A stretch of DNA of 64,000 nucleotides from Sediminibacterium sp. (GTDB taxonomy: Bacteria > Bacteroidota > Bacteroidia > Chitinophagales > Chitinophagaceae), in assembly GCF_030695065.1 (NCBI RefSeq), contig NZ_JAUYTR010000005.1:227806-291805 (forward strand), written 5' to 3'. A model generated the notes under the pieces. The model was not told the origin of the DNA. It saw only the letters and a list, made by a program, of their open reading frames with translations, and did no database searches. Each line of letters begins with the position of its first letter. Within the stretch, counting starts at the first letter, position 1. Below are positions 43,101 through 51,461 of this stretch, one piece after another. Both the position numbers and the translations under genes were made by a program.

Positions 43101-43290
43101 TTTGCTGCGTTACTGGTTCATCTGCCTCAGCCAGATGATTAAAAGGGAAGTTCGGTGTAATTCCGGCGCTATCCCCGTAGCTGTAACCCGCGCCATTTAG
43201 GCAAACTTTTGAATCACTACAACCACTGTTCTGAAAAGGATGGGAAGGACATTCAAAGGGCGGGAAGCCAGAAGACCTGCCAATAGCAAA
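43101..43290 (+). ncRNA. Cobalamin (adenosylcobalamin-type) riboswitch
   Basis: The RNA carries the conserved B12 aptamer blocks: AAAAGGGAAG near 43141, TCCGGCGCTATCCCCG (about 43162-43177), and the B12 box GCCAGAAGACCTGCC at 43267-43281. Closing helix P1 is seen as TTTGCT (43101-43106) with AGCAAA (43285-43290). About 120 bases separate it from the receptor ATG and should hold the expression platform; a TTCAC/GTGAA stem near 43298-43314 and the palindrome CTGCTGCAGCAG near 43335 are candidates. It should turn off btuB and cobTSC when B12 is plentiful. Confidence 0.93.
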
Positions 43291-43413
43291 CAAGTATTCA
43301 CGGCTTTCGGGTGAAAAGCATGGAATCTAAAGTGCTGCTGCAGCAGTAATTTATTTTTCGCCGTTTTTTTATTTTCCTGGAAGCTCATTGTTGACCTTTA
43401 AATTAAATGGACA

Positions 43414-45345
43414 ATGAGCAAAAAATTAACGCTCTTCCTAACCTTGCTATCAGGTTCTGGCCTGTATGCACAAAAAGACAGTTTACGCACCAGTGTGCTA
43501 GACGAAGTAGTAGTAACTGCCAATAAGCAGGAACAAAAACAAAGTACTACCGGCAAAGTGATTACCGTAATTGGACAAGCTGAATTGTCTAAAAGTTCAG
43601 GTAAATCATTGGGTCAAGTATTGAATGAAACGGTTGGTATTACTATTAATGGCGCCCTTAACAATGCAGGTACCAATCAAACAGTATTTATGCGAGGGGC
43701 CAATAGCGGTAGAACGCTGATATTAATGGATGGTATTCCTGTATATGATCCTTCGCAAATTGGCAATGAATTTGACCTCAATCTTTTTTCTATTAATGAT
43801 GTAGAAAGAATTGAAGTATGTAGAGGAGCGCAAAGCACGGTATATGGTAGTGATGCAGTTGCAGGTGTAATTAATATTATTACCGTAAAGCAAAATGTAA
43901 ACAAAGCCATCAATGTAAAAGCAACGCTTACTGGCGGTAATTTAAACAGCTTTAAAAACAACCTTCAAGTGTATGGCAAGTATAAAAAACTAACTTATAG
44001 TTTGCGCAACGCGGGCATTAGAACCGATGGATTTAGTGCAGCTACCGATACTATTGGTAATAGAAATTATGATGCAGATGGATACAAGGGCAACAGCACC
44101 AGCGCTGCAGTTCAGTATGCAGTGAACAATCAATTATTATTGAAGGGTTTTGGAATGTATAGCCAATACCAAGCAGGAATTGATGCGGGCGTTTTTAACG
44201 ACGACAAACAGTATCTATTAAAAAACAATTTATTGAATACTGGTTTTGGTATGGTATATAAAACAAAGGGCTTGCAAGTTACTGCCAACTACCAATTTAG
44301 TCAAACCAACAGAGGATACGAAAGAGATAGTGCAGACAAAGCAGTTTTTAGTTTTTATCAGCGCAACAAATATTTTGGGAAAACACAGTTTGCAGAATTG
44401 TATGCGTCCATTAAATTAAATCAATCTTGGTCTTTGTTGCAAGGGGTAGAGTACCGTTTTGCCAGTATGAATAACCAGTATGAATCGGTTAGTAGTTTTG
44501 GGCCTTTTAAATCTGGTTTCAAAGACACGGGAATTCATCAATCATCGGTATACAGTTCCTTACAATTCAATAACCAGAAAGGCTTTTTTGCAGATGCAGG
44601 ATTTAGGTTGAACAAACACTCTATTTACGGTAACAGCAGCACATTTACTTTTAACCCTTCTTTTGCTGTGTCAGAACAGTTAAGGGTATTTGGTAGTGTA
44701 GCTACTGCATTTAAAACGCCTTCATTGTTTCAGTTATTTGATTCCTTTAGCGGAAGAAGAGATTTAAAAGCAGAAACAAGTACCACTATTGAAGCAGGCT
44801 TCTCGCATAATTACACTGGTTTTACCAGCAGGTTAGTAGCTTTTTATAGAAATACCAATAATGGAATAGACTACGATTATGTACGAAACAAGTATTATAA
44901 TTTTATAAAGCAAACTGCTTTTGGAGTAGAATACGAAACCAATATTCGATTGAGCAATCGTTTGCAAATGAATATGAATTTTAGTTACTTAAGCATGATT
45001 GATTCTACACAAAGCAGAACCAATTTTAAAGACACTGGCTATATCTATGGCTTAAGGAGACCTGGGTTTCAAAGCAATATGAGTTTAAATTATTCGAACG
45101 AAAAAGCAAGCATTTCTATAATAGCTAAATACGTTGGAAGCAGATCGGATATTGGTGGATTTAGGCGAGCCGATGTGTTGCTACCCGAATATTTTATTTT
45201 GGGAGCTTATGCCGAATATCGTTTTAGCGAGAAACTAAAACTGTTTGTTGACGCTCAAAATATTACCGGTAAGAAATTTACCGACCTAAGAGGATTTAAT
45301 AGTATTCCTTTTTTAATTAATACGGGTATTAGTTTACACTTATAA
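43414..45345 (+). CDS. btuB: TonB-dependent vitamin B12 receptor (BtuB type)
   Basis: 643 residues, close to BtuB length. Signal peptide (1-19, ending LYAQ), then a TonB-box-like segment (LDEVVVTANKQEQ) and the plug domain (GKSLGQVLNETVGITI, FMRGANSGRTLILMDGIPVYDP, RIEVCRGAQSTVYGSDAVAGVINII), then a barrel ending in INTGISLHL with a terminal aromatic-hydrophobic pattern. B12 as substrate is inferred from the riboswitch directly upstream and from cobTSC downstream. The 8-base gap to cobT indicates one operon. Confidence 0.92.
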   Translation: MSKKLTLFLTLLSGSGLYAQKDSLRTSVLDEVVVTANKQEQKQSTTGKVITVIGQAELSKSSGKSLGQVLNETVGITINGALNNAGTNQTVFMRGANSGRTLILMDGIPVYDPSQIGNEFDLNLFSINDVERIEVCRGAQSTVYGSDAVAGVINIITVKQNVNKAINVKATLTGGNLNSFKNNLQVYGKYKKLTYSLRNAGIRTDGFSAATDTIGNRNYDADGYKGNSTSAAVQYAVNNQLLLKGFGMYSQYQAGIDAGVFNDDKQYLLKNNLLNTGFGMVYKTKGLQVTANYQFSQTNRGYERDSADKAVFSFYQRNKYFGKTQFAELYASIKLNQSWSLLQGVEYRFASMNNQYESVSSFGPFKSGFKDTGIHQSSVYSSLQFNNQKGFFADAGFRLNKHSIYGNSSTFTFNPSFAVSEQLRVFGSVATAFKTPSLFQLFDSFSGRRDLKAETSTTIEAGFSHNYTGFTSRLVAFYRNTNNGIDYDYVRNKYYNFIKQTAFGVEYETNIRLSNRLQMNMNFSYLSMIDSTQSRTNFKDTGYIYGLRRPGFQSNMSLNYSNEKASISIIAKYVGSRSDIGGFRRADVLLPEYFILGAYAEYRFSEKLKLFVDAQNITGKKFTDLRGFNSIPFLINTGISLHL

Positions 45346-45353
45346 AACACACT

Positions 45354-46379
45354 ATGCTTCAAGATCAGCTGCAAAACAAAATCAATAGCAAAACCAAACC
45401 CTTGGGGGCATTGGGTATGCTAGAAGAGATTGCATTACAAGTAGGTTTGATTCAACAAACTACACAACCTTTTATTGCAAGACCTACTATTATGGTTTTT
45501 GCAGCTGATCATGGCATAGCTGCTACCGGATTGGTAAACCCTTATCCACAATCGGTAACTGCTCAAATGGTGTTGAATTTTCTAAATGGGGGCGCCGCCA
45601 TTAATGTATTTACTCAAATGCATCAGTTAAAATTATTGGTGGTAGATGCTGGTGTGAATGCAGATTTAAGTCATTTAAACCAACCTGATTTTATTCATGC
45701 AAAACAAGGGATGGGAACGTCTAATTATTTATTGACGTTGGCAATGACGAACGATTTGGTGCTGGGTAGTATTGAAAAAGGAAAAGAATTAGTAAAAATA
45801 GTTTCGCAAGGAGGTTGTAATTGCATTGGATTTGGTGAAATGGGCATTGGGAATACTTCTTCTGCTGCTTTAATTATGCATGCCATCACCCGTATTCCTA
45901 TTCAAGATTGTGTTGGTAGAGGAACGGGGGCCAATGACGAGCAATTATCTACTAAAATAAATACCCTTGAAAAAGTTGCTGCGCTTCATCAATTGCAGCA
46001 TCTTGGCAACGAACCTTTGAAGTTATTAAGTGCAGTTGGCGGTTTTGAAATTGCCATGATGGTGGGTGCTTACCTAGCAGCAGCGGCAGAAAAAATGGTT
46101 ATTGTAGTAGATGGTTTTATAGCAACCGCTGCATTATTAGTTGCGTGTCAAATAGAACCTATGGTAATGAATCATTGCATTTTTGCTCATTGTAGCGATG
46201 AACAAGGCCATGCAAAAATGTTACAATTTTTAAAGGCAAACCCCTTGCTGAATATAGGCCTTAGACTAGGAGAAGGAACAGGGGCAGCACTAGCTATTCC
46301 CTTAATTGAATCGGCTGTTGCTTTTTTAAATCAAATGGCTTCATTTGAACAAGCAGGTGTAAGTACTGCAACAGAATAA
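45354..46379 (+). CDS. cobT: Nicotinate-nucleotide--dimethylbenzimidazole phosphoribosyltransferase
   Basis: 341 residues, family-typical. FAADHGIAATGLVNPYPQSVT, the GEMGIGNTSSAA block near 160 and GEGTGAALAIPLI near the end (with the catalytic-type Glu) are diagnostic. The enzyme transfers phosphoribose from nicotinate mononucleotide to the lower-ligand base, giving alpha-ribazole phosphate. Second gene of the B12 operon. Confidence 0.95.
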   Translation: MLQDQLQNKINSKTKPLGALGMLEEIALQVGLIQQTTQPFIARPTIMVFAADHGIAATGLVNPYPQSVTAQMVLNFLNGGAAINVFTQMHQLKLLVVDAGVNADLSHLNQPDFIHAKQGMGTSNYLLTLAMTNDLVLGSIEKGKELVKIVSQGGCNCIGFGEMGIGNTSSAALIMHAITRIPIQDCVGRGTGANDEQLSTKINTLEKVAALHQLQHLGNEPLKLLSAVGGFEIAMMVGAYLAAAAEKMVIVVDGFIATAALLVACQIEPMVMNHCIFAHCSDEQGHAKMLQFLKANPLLNIGLRLGEGTGAALAIPLIESAVAFLNQMASFEQAGVSTATE

Positions 46380-46401
46380 TTATCTTCATGCAAACCTTTA
46401 C

Positions 46402-47244
46402 ATGAAACACCAGTGGCTTCTATTTAAAACTGCGTTGATGTTTTTTACTCGCATTCCTGTGGGTAATATTCCATTTGAACAAGCTCATTTACAAGCATCT
46501 GCCAGGTATTTTAGTTGGGTTGGATTAGTGGTTGGAATAGTAGGTGCTATTGTATTAGTGTTGGCTAATCTACTTTTTTCTCCTGCACTTACCATTTTGT
46601 TTTCAATGATTGCAACTATTTTATTGACCGGATCTTTTCATGAAGATGGTTTTGCAGATTGTTGCGATGCTTTTGGTGGAGGTTGGACCAAAGAAAAAAT
46701 ACTAACCATCATGAAAGATAGTCGACTTGGTACTTATGGAGTAGTTGGATTAATTTTAATGCTGTTTTTAAAGTTTTTGTTGTTATTAGAATTAATGCAA
46801 TTTTTTCCTATAGAATTAGTTGCTGTAACCTTGATAGCTGCGCATGCCAATAGTAGATTCTGGGCTACCACTTTAATGCAGAAACTACCCTATGTACAAG
46901 ACATAGATACCAGTAAATCTAAACCACTGGCAGATCGAATTTTAACCAAACTAGAAATGGGTGTGTTGGCGTTGGGCTCCTTACTATCACTTACCCTAGT
47001 TTTTATTTTAATTTACAGCCCCATTGACCAACTAGACCATTTATTGTTTAGCTATGGATTTGCAAGCTGGTTATTCTCCTTTATTCTTTGGGTTCAAGCG
47101 CCTGCTTATCTAGTTCAAATATTTGCAGGCAGGTATTTTATGAAATGGATTGGCGGATATACTGGCGATTGCTTGGGTGCCACACAACAGGTTTGTGAAA
47201 TTGCTTTTTATTTAGGATGTTTACTCTTATGGAAATTTATTTAA
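46402..47244 (+). CDS. cobS: Adenosylcobinamide-GDP ribazoletransferase
   Basis: 280 residues. FFTRIPVG at the N-terminus, the HEDGFADCCDAFGGG acidic motif (about 74-88, metal and substrate binding) and DSRLGTYGVVGL are CobS signatures, with six to seven membrane helices. It joins adenosylcobinamide-GDP to alpha-ribazole (phosphate) at the inner membrane, completing cobalamin. It overlaps cobC by 16 bases. No cobU/cobP, which makes the GDP-activated substrate, is in the window. Confidence 0.94.
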   Translation: MKHQWLLFKTALMFFTRIPVGNIPFEQAHLQASARYFSWVGLVVGIVGAIVLVLANLLFSPALTILFSMIATILLTGSFHEDGFADCCDAFGGGWTKEKILTIMKDSRLGTYGVVGLILMLFLKFLLLLELMQFFPIELVAVTLIAAHANSRFWATTLMQKLPYVQDIDTSKSKPLADRILTKLEMGVLALGSLLSLTLVFILIYSPIDQLDHLLFSYGFASWLFSFILWVQAPAYLVQIFAGRYFMKWIGGYTGDCLGATQQVCEIAFYLGCLLLWKFI

Positions 47245-47831
47245 TTAGACATACCACCCCTAAAGTAGAAAAAGGCATCTGTTACGGACAGGCCGATTTA
47301 GATATTACTGAAACTTTTTTAGAAGAAGTGGAAGCCATAAAACCGCATTTGCCTTCTGCCGGTGTAAAAGTGTACAGTAGTCCATTGCAACGTTGCAAAA
47401 AATTAGCCGATGCATTATTTGATGGATTGGAAATTGATATTCATGATGATTTAATGGAGCTCAATTGTGGCCAATGGGAATTACTTCCATGGAATGATAT
47501 TCCTAAAGAAGAGATACAACCTTGGATGGATGATTTTGTGAATGTACCTGTTCCAAAAGGGGAAAGTTATGTAGACTTGCACAACCGTGTGGTGAATCGC
47601 TTTAAAGAAATTGTAGAAAAACAAGAGTCAGCAGTCATTGTTGCGCATGGCGGTGTGCTCAGAAGTATTCTATCGCATATCACTGCTACCCCTTTAAAAG
47701 AATCTTTCGATGCTTTTACCTTACACTATGGTTGTGTGGTAAAAATTAATGTAACTGAAAATAGTATGACCCACGAATTACTCTATAATTACTCTAGACA
47801 AGGTAAAGAATGGCATAGACCTACTCTTTAG
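47229..47831 (+). CDS. cobC: Alpha-ribazole phosphatase-like histidine phosphatase
   Basis: 200 residues from ATG 47229 (MEIYLIRHT), which gives the LIRHT catalytic motif at 5-9; the upstream in-frame ATG at 47217 is inside cobS. YSSPLQRCKKLADAL, the ELNCGQWELLPW segment and the second catalytic His in VAHGGVLRSIL complete the histidine phosphatase fold. In this operon it most likely removes phosphate from alpha-ribazole 5'-phosphate or cobalamin phosphate. The general phosphatase family is broad, so the substrate rests on gene position. Confidence 0.88.
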   Translation: MEIYLIRHTTPKVEKGICYGQADLDITETFLEEVEAIKPHLPSAGVKVYSSPLQRCKKLADALFDGLEIDIHDDLMELNCGQWELLPWNDIPKEEIQPWMDDFVNVPVPKGESYVDLHNRVVNRFKEIVEKQESAVIVAHGGVLRSILSHITATPLKESFDAFTLHYGCVVKINVTENSMTHELLYNYSRQGKEWHRPTL

Positions 47832-47860
47832 TAAAATTGTATCTTTAAAAAAACAAGCGC

Positions 47861-48442
47861 ATGGATTTTCAAGTAGATCAACTGCTAACAGTTACTTTTA
47901 CCCTTTTTGCGGTAATTGATATTGTAGGGTCTATTCCCTTGCTTATTTCTTTAAAGGAAAAAATGGGCGGAGGTATACGTTCTTTACAGGTAACATTGAT
48001 TTCTGGGGCCTTAATGATTTTGTTTTTATTTGCTGGCAAACCTTTTCTTAAAATTCTTGGATTAGATATTCGATCTTTTGCTGTAGGGGGATCAATCGTA
48101 ATTTTTTTACTAGGTCTTGAAATGGTTTTAGGCCATGAAATTTTTAAAGGCGACAACAACGCCAAAAGCGGAAGTGTTGTTCCCATTGCATTCCCCATTA
48201 TTGCTGGTTCTGGAACACTTACTACTATCATGTCATTAAAAGCCAACTTTGATGAAATGTATATCTTGTTTGGTATACTAATTAATTTGGTGGTGGTTTA
48301 TATTACTTTAAGATTACTTAAAGTAATTGAACGAGCACTAGGCGAATCAGGATTACTGGCCGTAAGAAAATTCTTTGGTGTAATCCTGATTGCTATTGCT
48401 GTTAAAATCTTCAGTACCAATATTGCAGCATTTGGTAAGTAA
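47861..48442 (+). CDS. MarC-family membrane protein
   Basis: 193 residues with six predicted helices. The first helix has the DIVGSIPLLISL pattern and the middle has VPIAFPIIAGSGTLTTIMSLK, both typical of MarC/YchE. The family's function is unsettled, and early links to multiple antibiotic resistance were not upheld. It lies 29 bases after cobC on the same strand, so co-transcription with the B12 operon is possible. Convergent with the symporter (9 bases between stops). Confidence 0.9.
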   Translation: MDFQVDQLLTVTFTLFAVIDIVGSIPLLISLKEKMGGGIRSLQVTLISGALMILFLFAGKPFLKILGLDIRSFAVGGSIVIFLLGLEMVLGHEIFKGDNNAKSGSVVPIAFPIIAGSGTLTTIMSLKANFDEMYILFGILINLVVVYITLRLLKVIERALGESGLLAVRKFFGVILIAIAVKIFSTNIAAFGK

Positions 48443-48451
48443 GAACGGTAC

Positions 48452-50122
48452 TTACCAAAGTATGGTATAAATAGCGGCAATTATTCCAAATAATATTAAG
48501 ACGCCTACTACAAATGCTGGATGCAATTTAAACATGCTTCGGTCTACTTCTAATCCATTGGTTTGAACACCTTTTCTAATATCGTTCATGCTAATAAAAT
48601 ACATACCTAGTAAACAAATCAAGAATACTATTCCCATTCTATCTAAGAATGGAATTTCAAATACTCCCTCAGCATTAGCTACAGCATATCCAGATGAAGC
48701 CAACCAAGAAAGGTCAACGTAATTTGGCATGAACTTAAAAATGATAGAGAGTACAAATCCACCTATAGTGGCAAACAATGCTGCATTAGAACTGGTTTTC
48801 TTCCAGAAGAATCCTAAGAAGAACATGGCAAATACGCCCGGTGAAACAAAGCCGGTATATTCTTGAATATATTGGAATCCGCCTTTTTTGTCTATGCCCA
48901 TAAATGGCGCAACTATCATTGCTAAAATCATTGCAGCAATAATGGAAATTCTTCCAATGTTTACCATTTTTTGCTCTCCTGCTGCTGTATTAATTTTCTT
49001 TTTGTAAATATCTAAAGTGAAAATAGTAGCAATACTATTGGCTTTACCTGCTAATGAAGCAACTACTGCCGCAGTAAGTGCTGCAAAAGACAGCCCCTTT
49101 AATCCCACCGGTAATAAATTTAATAATACGGGATATGCTCTATCCGGATTTATTTCTCCATCCTGTAATAACTCTGTTTGAAAATATCCCTGCTGGTGCA
49201 TTACATAAGCTGCAATACCTGGTAATACTACTATGATGGGCATGATTAGTTTTAAGAATCCAGCAAATAACAATCCATTGCGAGCCGTTTTTAAATCGGC
49301 TCCCAACGCTCGTTGGGTAATATATTGATTACATCCCCAATAATTTAAATTGGCAATCCATAATCCCCCAATCAAAACAGTAAGCCCCGGCAAATCGGTA
49401 AAGCTTGGATTATCTGGCTTCAGAATCATATGAAAATGATCGTCTGCTTTTTCTCTTAACACAGCTAATCCATTGAGTAATCCGCTTGTTCCGTTTTGCT
49501 CTGCTACTAAATTCAATGCTATATATGTTGCTGCCAATCCTCCTAAGATTAAAAAGAATACTTGAATTACATCGGTGTATCCTATTACTTTCATTCCGCC
49601 TAATGTAATCAGTACTGCAAAAAATCCAAGTGCTAGCATACATACGGTGAAAGATATTCCAGAGATACTGCTAATGGCTAATGCGCCCAAAAATAAAATT
49701 GAAGTAAGGTTTACAAATACATATAATAATAACCAAAACACTGCCATAATCATTGCTACGGTATCGTTGTATCGTACCTGCAAAAACTGCGGCATGGTAA
49801 ATATTTTATTCTTCAAATAAACAGGCATGAAGAAAATGGCTACCACTATTAATGTTACCGATGCCATCCATTCGTAACTGGCTATGGCCAATCCCATTTT
49901 AAATCCACTTCCGCTCATTCCTATGAACTGCTCTGTAGAAATATTAGATGCAATTAACGATGCCCCAATGGCCCACCATGTTAATGATCCTTCCGCTAAA
50001 AAATAGTCTTTAGAACTGGCTTCCTTTGCTTTCTTTCTTTGGTATACCCAAATACCATATCCAGCTACTAGAATAAAATAGAATAGAAATACCAAATAAT
50101 CGGTTTGTTGCAATGCATTCAT
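48452..50122 (-). CDS. Sodium/solute symporter (SSS family, sugar type)
   Basis: 556 residues with about 13-14 helices. The family pattern appears near the N-terminus (YFLAEGSLTWWAIGASLIASNISTEQFIGMSGSG, split over helix 1), where the SNIST segment forms part of the Na+ site, and in GGMKVIGYTDVIQVFFLILGG, the SSS signature. WIANLNYWGCNQYITQRALGA is typical of the SGLT-like sugar branch. It probably imports a sugar with Na+. No enzyme gene is linked to show which sugar. Confidence 0.9.
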   Translation of the reverse strand: MNALQQTDYLVFLFYFILVAGYGIWVYQRKKAKEASSKDYFLAEGSLTWWAIGASLIASNISTEQFIGMSGSGFKMGLAIASYEWMASVTLIVVAIFFMPVYLKNKIFTMPQFLQVRYNDTVAMIMAVFWLLLYVFVNLTSILFLGALAISSISGISFTVCMLALGFFAVLITLGGMKVIGYTDVIQVFFLILGGLAATYIALNLVAEQNGTSGLLNGLAVLREKADDHFHMILKPDNPSFTDLPGLTVLIGGLWIANLNYWGCNQYITQRALGADLKTARNGLLFAGFLKLIMPIIVVLPGIAAYVMHQQGYFQTELLQDGEINPDRAYPVLLNLLPVGLKGLSFAALTAAVVASLAGKANSIATIFTLDIYKKKINTAAGEQKMVNIGRISIIAAMILAMIVAPFMGIDKKGGFQYIQEYTGFVSPGVFAMFFLGFFWKKTSSNAALFATIGGFVLSIIFKFMPNYVDLSWLASSGYAVANAEGVFEIPFLDRMGIVFLICLLGMYFISMNDIRKGVQTNGLEVDRSMFKLHPAFVVGVLILFGIIAAIYTILW

Positions 50123-50236
50123 ACAGCTTAGTTATAATCGTTTTAAACTCTCGTAAGCTATACAATTATCAAATGCGGTTGAATTTATATGGCGGGATTA
50201 TTTTATCATTTGTGGGGGGTGGGTGTGTCTTGCTTC

Positions 50237-50411
50237 GCCAGGATTGTCTTCCTGACTTTGCCAGGATTGTCGGTCTGCGACCGACTTCCCCCGTATTGAA
50301 CTTACTCAAACCCCTTACGGCTACCTTCGGTAGCCTAGTCTTTCATCCTCGTCAGCTTTCACACGCAAGCGTGTGACGCTGCCTCGAATAAAAGACTGCA
50401 GCTTTCGCTGC
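50237..50411. repeat. Cluster of short hairpins and a 12-bp repeat between the symporter and tRNA-Arg
   Basis: The 298-base gap 50123-50420 has no gene, but its right part is unlike the surroundings (GC-richer). GCCAGGATTGTC occurs twice (50237-50248, 50260-50271). Four tight hairpins follow: GTCGGTC/GACCGAC (50269-50285, loop TGC), GGCTACC/GGTAGCC (50319-50335, loop TTC), TCACACGC/GCGTGTGA (50359-50376, loop AA) and GCAGC/GCTGC (50398-50411, loop TTTC). None is followed by a T run. They may be palindromic repeat elements or tRNA-associated debris. Confidence 0.6.
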
Positions 50412-50420
50412 GGGGGTTTG

Positions 50421-50492
50421 TGGTCTCGCCAGGAATCGAACCTGGATCTGGAGCTTCGGAAACTCTTATACTATCCATTGTACTACGAAACC
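50421..50492 (-). tRNA. tRNA-Arg (anticodon CCG)
   Basis: 72 bases on the minus strand fold as a cloverleaf: acceptor GGTTTCG/CGAGACC with discriminator A, D stem GTAC/GTAT, anticodon loop TTCCGAA (anticodon CCG, codon CGG), T stem CCAGG/CCTGG with loop TTCGATT. The first anticodon-stem pair is A-C, the other four pair (one G-T). The CCA end is not encoded. Confidence 0.93.
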
Positions 50493-50503
50493 AATAATTG
50501 TTG

Positions 50504-50511
50504 CAAATGTA
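50504..50511 (-). promoter_or_regulatory. -7 box of tRNA-Arg
   Basis: TACATTTG followed by CAACA on the minus strand, 11 bases before the tRNA 5' end. It sits just past the pfkB stop, so the tRNA may have its own promoter and not depend on the carotenoid operon. Confidence 0.5.
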
Positions 50512-50522
50512 ATTGAAGCAAA

Positions 50523-51452
50523 TTAATTCTGCTTGATCTGCGCAAAAATGCGTTCGGTATCTGCTAATGAACAAAGCTCTGTTCCTTTATGTAATGTTGC
50601 TGCGGAACCTGCAGCTACGCCGTATTGCAATACTTGCTCCCATCCCCAACCTTTGGTTAATGCTGCTAACATTCCTGCAACCATACTATCCCCTGCCCCT
50701 ACGGTGCTTAATACCGGTGCCTTTGGTGCAACAGCTTTAAACTGTTCGGTGGCTGTAATCAACATGGCCCCTTCTGCTCCCATTGAAACGGCCATGGCTT
50801 TGCATGAACCTGCTGCTATTACTTGTCGAGCGGTTGCTATCACTTCTGAAATATCAATCCAATCTTTGCCCACTAAAGAAGCCAGTTCGCGTAAGTTGGG
50901 CTTAATTAAATATAAGCCCTCTTTAACAGCTGCTTTTAATCCATCACCTGAAGTATCTATAATCAACTTTGCATTTAACTGTTCTGCAATAACAGCTATC
51001 TCATGAAAAACTGCTGTTGAAGTTCCTGGTGGCAAACTTCCACTCACTACAATATAATCTGCATGTGCACAATTACCAATCGCTTGCATTACCAATCCTA
51101 ATTCTTGATCAGAAACCGACTCTCCTGGCATTCCAAATCGGTATTGCAATTTTTTGTCTTCATCAAACACCACAAAATTTTCACGGGTATCTCCTACTGT
51201 TTCAATGGCAGTAAATGTAACCTGTTCTTTGGCCAATAAAGCTTCCAATGTTTTTCCAGTATATCCACCAGATAATATAATGGCTTCTGATGCTACTCCT
51301 AATTTTTTCAAAGCCCTGGAAATATTGATGCCGCCACCACCTGGTTCTACTTTTGAAGACAGCGCTCGTAATTTTTTTTCAGGAACCAATTCGGGAACCG
51401 TAATACTTTTATCTAATGCAGGATTGAGTGTAATGGTTACAATGTTTGCCAT
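50523..51452 (-). CDS. PfkB-family sugar-phosphate kinase (1-phosphofructokinase/Pfk-2-like)
   Basis: 309 residues, PfkB fold. TLNPALDKSI at the N-terminus and GGGGINISRALKKLG near 38-52 are typical of the phosphofructokinase/tagatose-phosphate kinase branch. STVGAGDSMVAGML near 250 carries the catalytic Asp and anion hole. It phosphorylates a sugar phosphate with ATP; fructose 6- or 1-phosphate is likely, but not settled by sequence. It follows crtY after 9 bases and is the last gene of the carotenoid operon. Confidence 0.87.
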   Translation of the reverse strand: MANIVTITLNPALDKSITVPELVPEKKLRALSSKVEPGGGGINISRALKKLGVASEAIILSGGYTGKTLEALLAKEQVTFTAIETVGDTRENFVVFDEDKKLQYRFGMPGESVSDQELGLVMQAIGNCAHADYIVVSGSLPPGTSTAVFHEIAVIAEQLNAKLIIDTSGDGLKAAVKEGLYLIKPNLRELASLVGKDWIDISEVIATARQVIAAGSCKAMAVSMGAEGAMLITATEQFKAVAPKAPVLSTVGAGDSMVAGMLAALTKGWGWEQVLQYGVAAGSAATLHKGTELCSLADTERIFAQIKQN

Positions 51453-51461
51453 TGTATAAAA

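Noticed and set aside
43084..43293. N-terminal extension of the amino acid permease frame by 70 codons
   Set aside because: It is the antisense of the cobalamin riboswitch, is Cys/Pro/Ser-rich without membrane character, and a family-like start (MKGNQQLN) exists at 43083.
50123..50492. Integration site of a mobile element at tRNA-Arg
   Set aside because: No integrase, no second copy of the tRNA end of useful length and no boundary in gene content; only an 8-base match was seen.
50359..50574. Minus-strand ORF of 71 codons
   Set aside because: It runs through the tRNA-Arg gene and the end of pfkB; no coding features.
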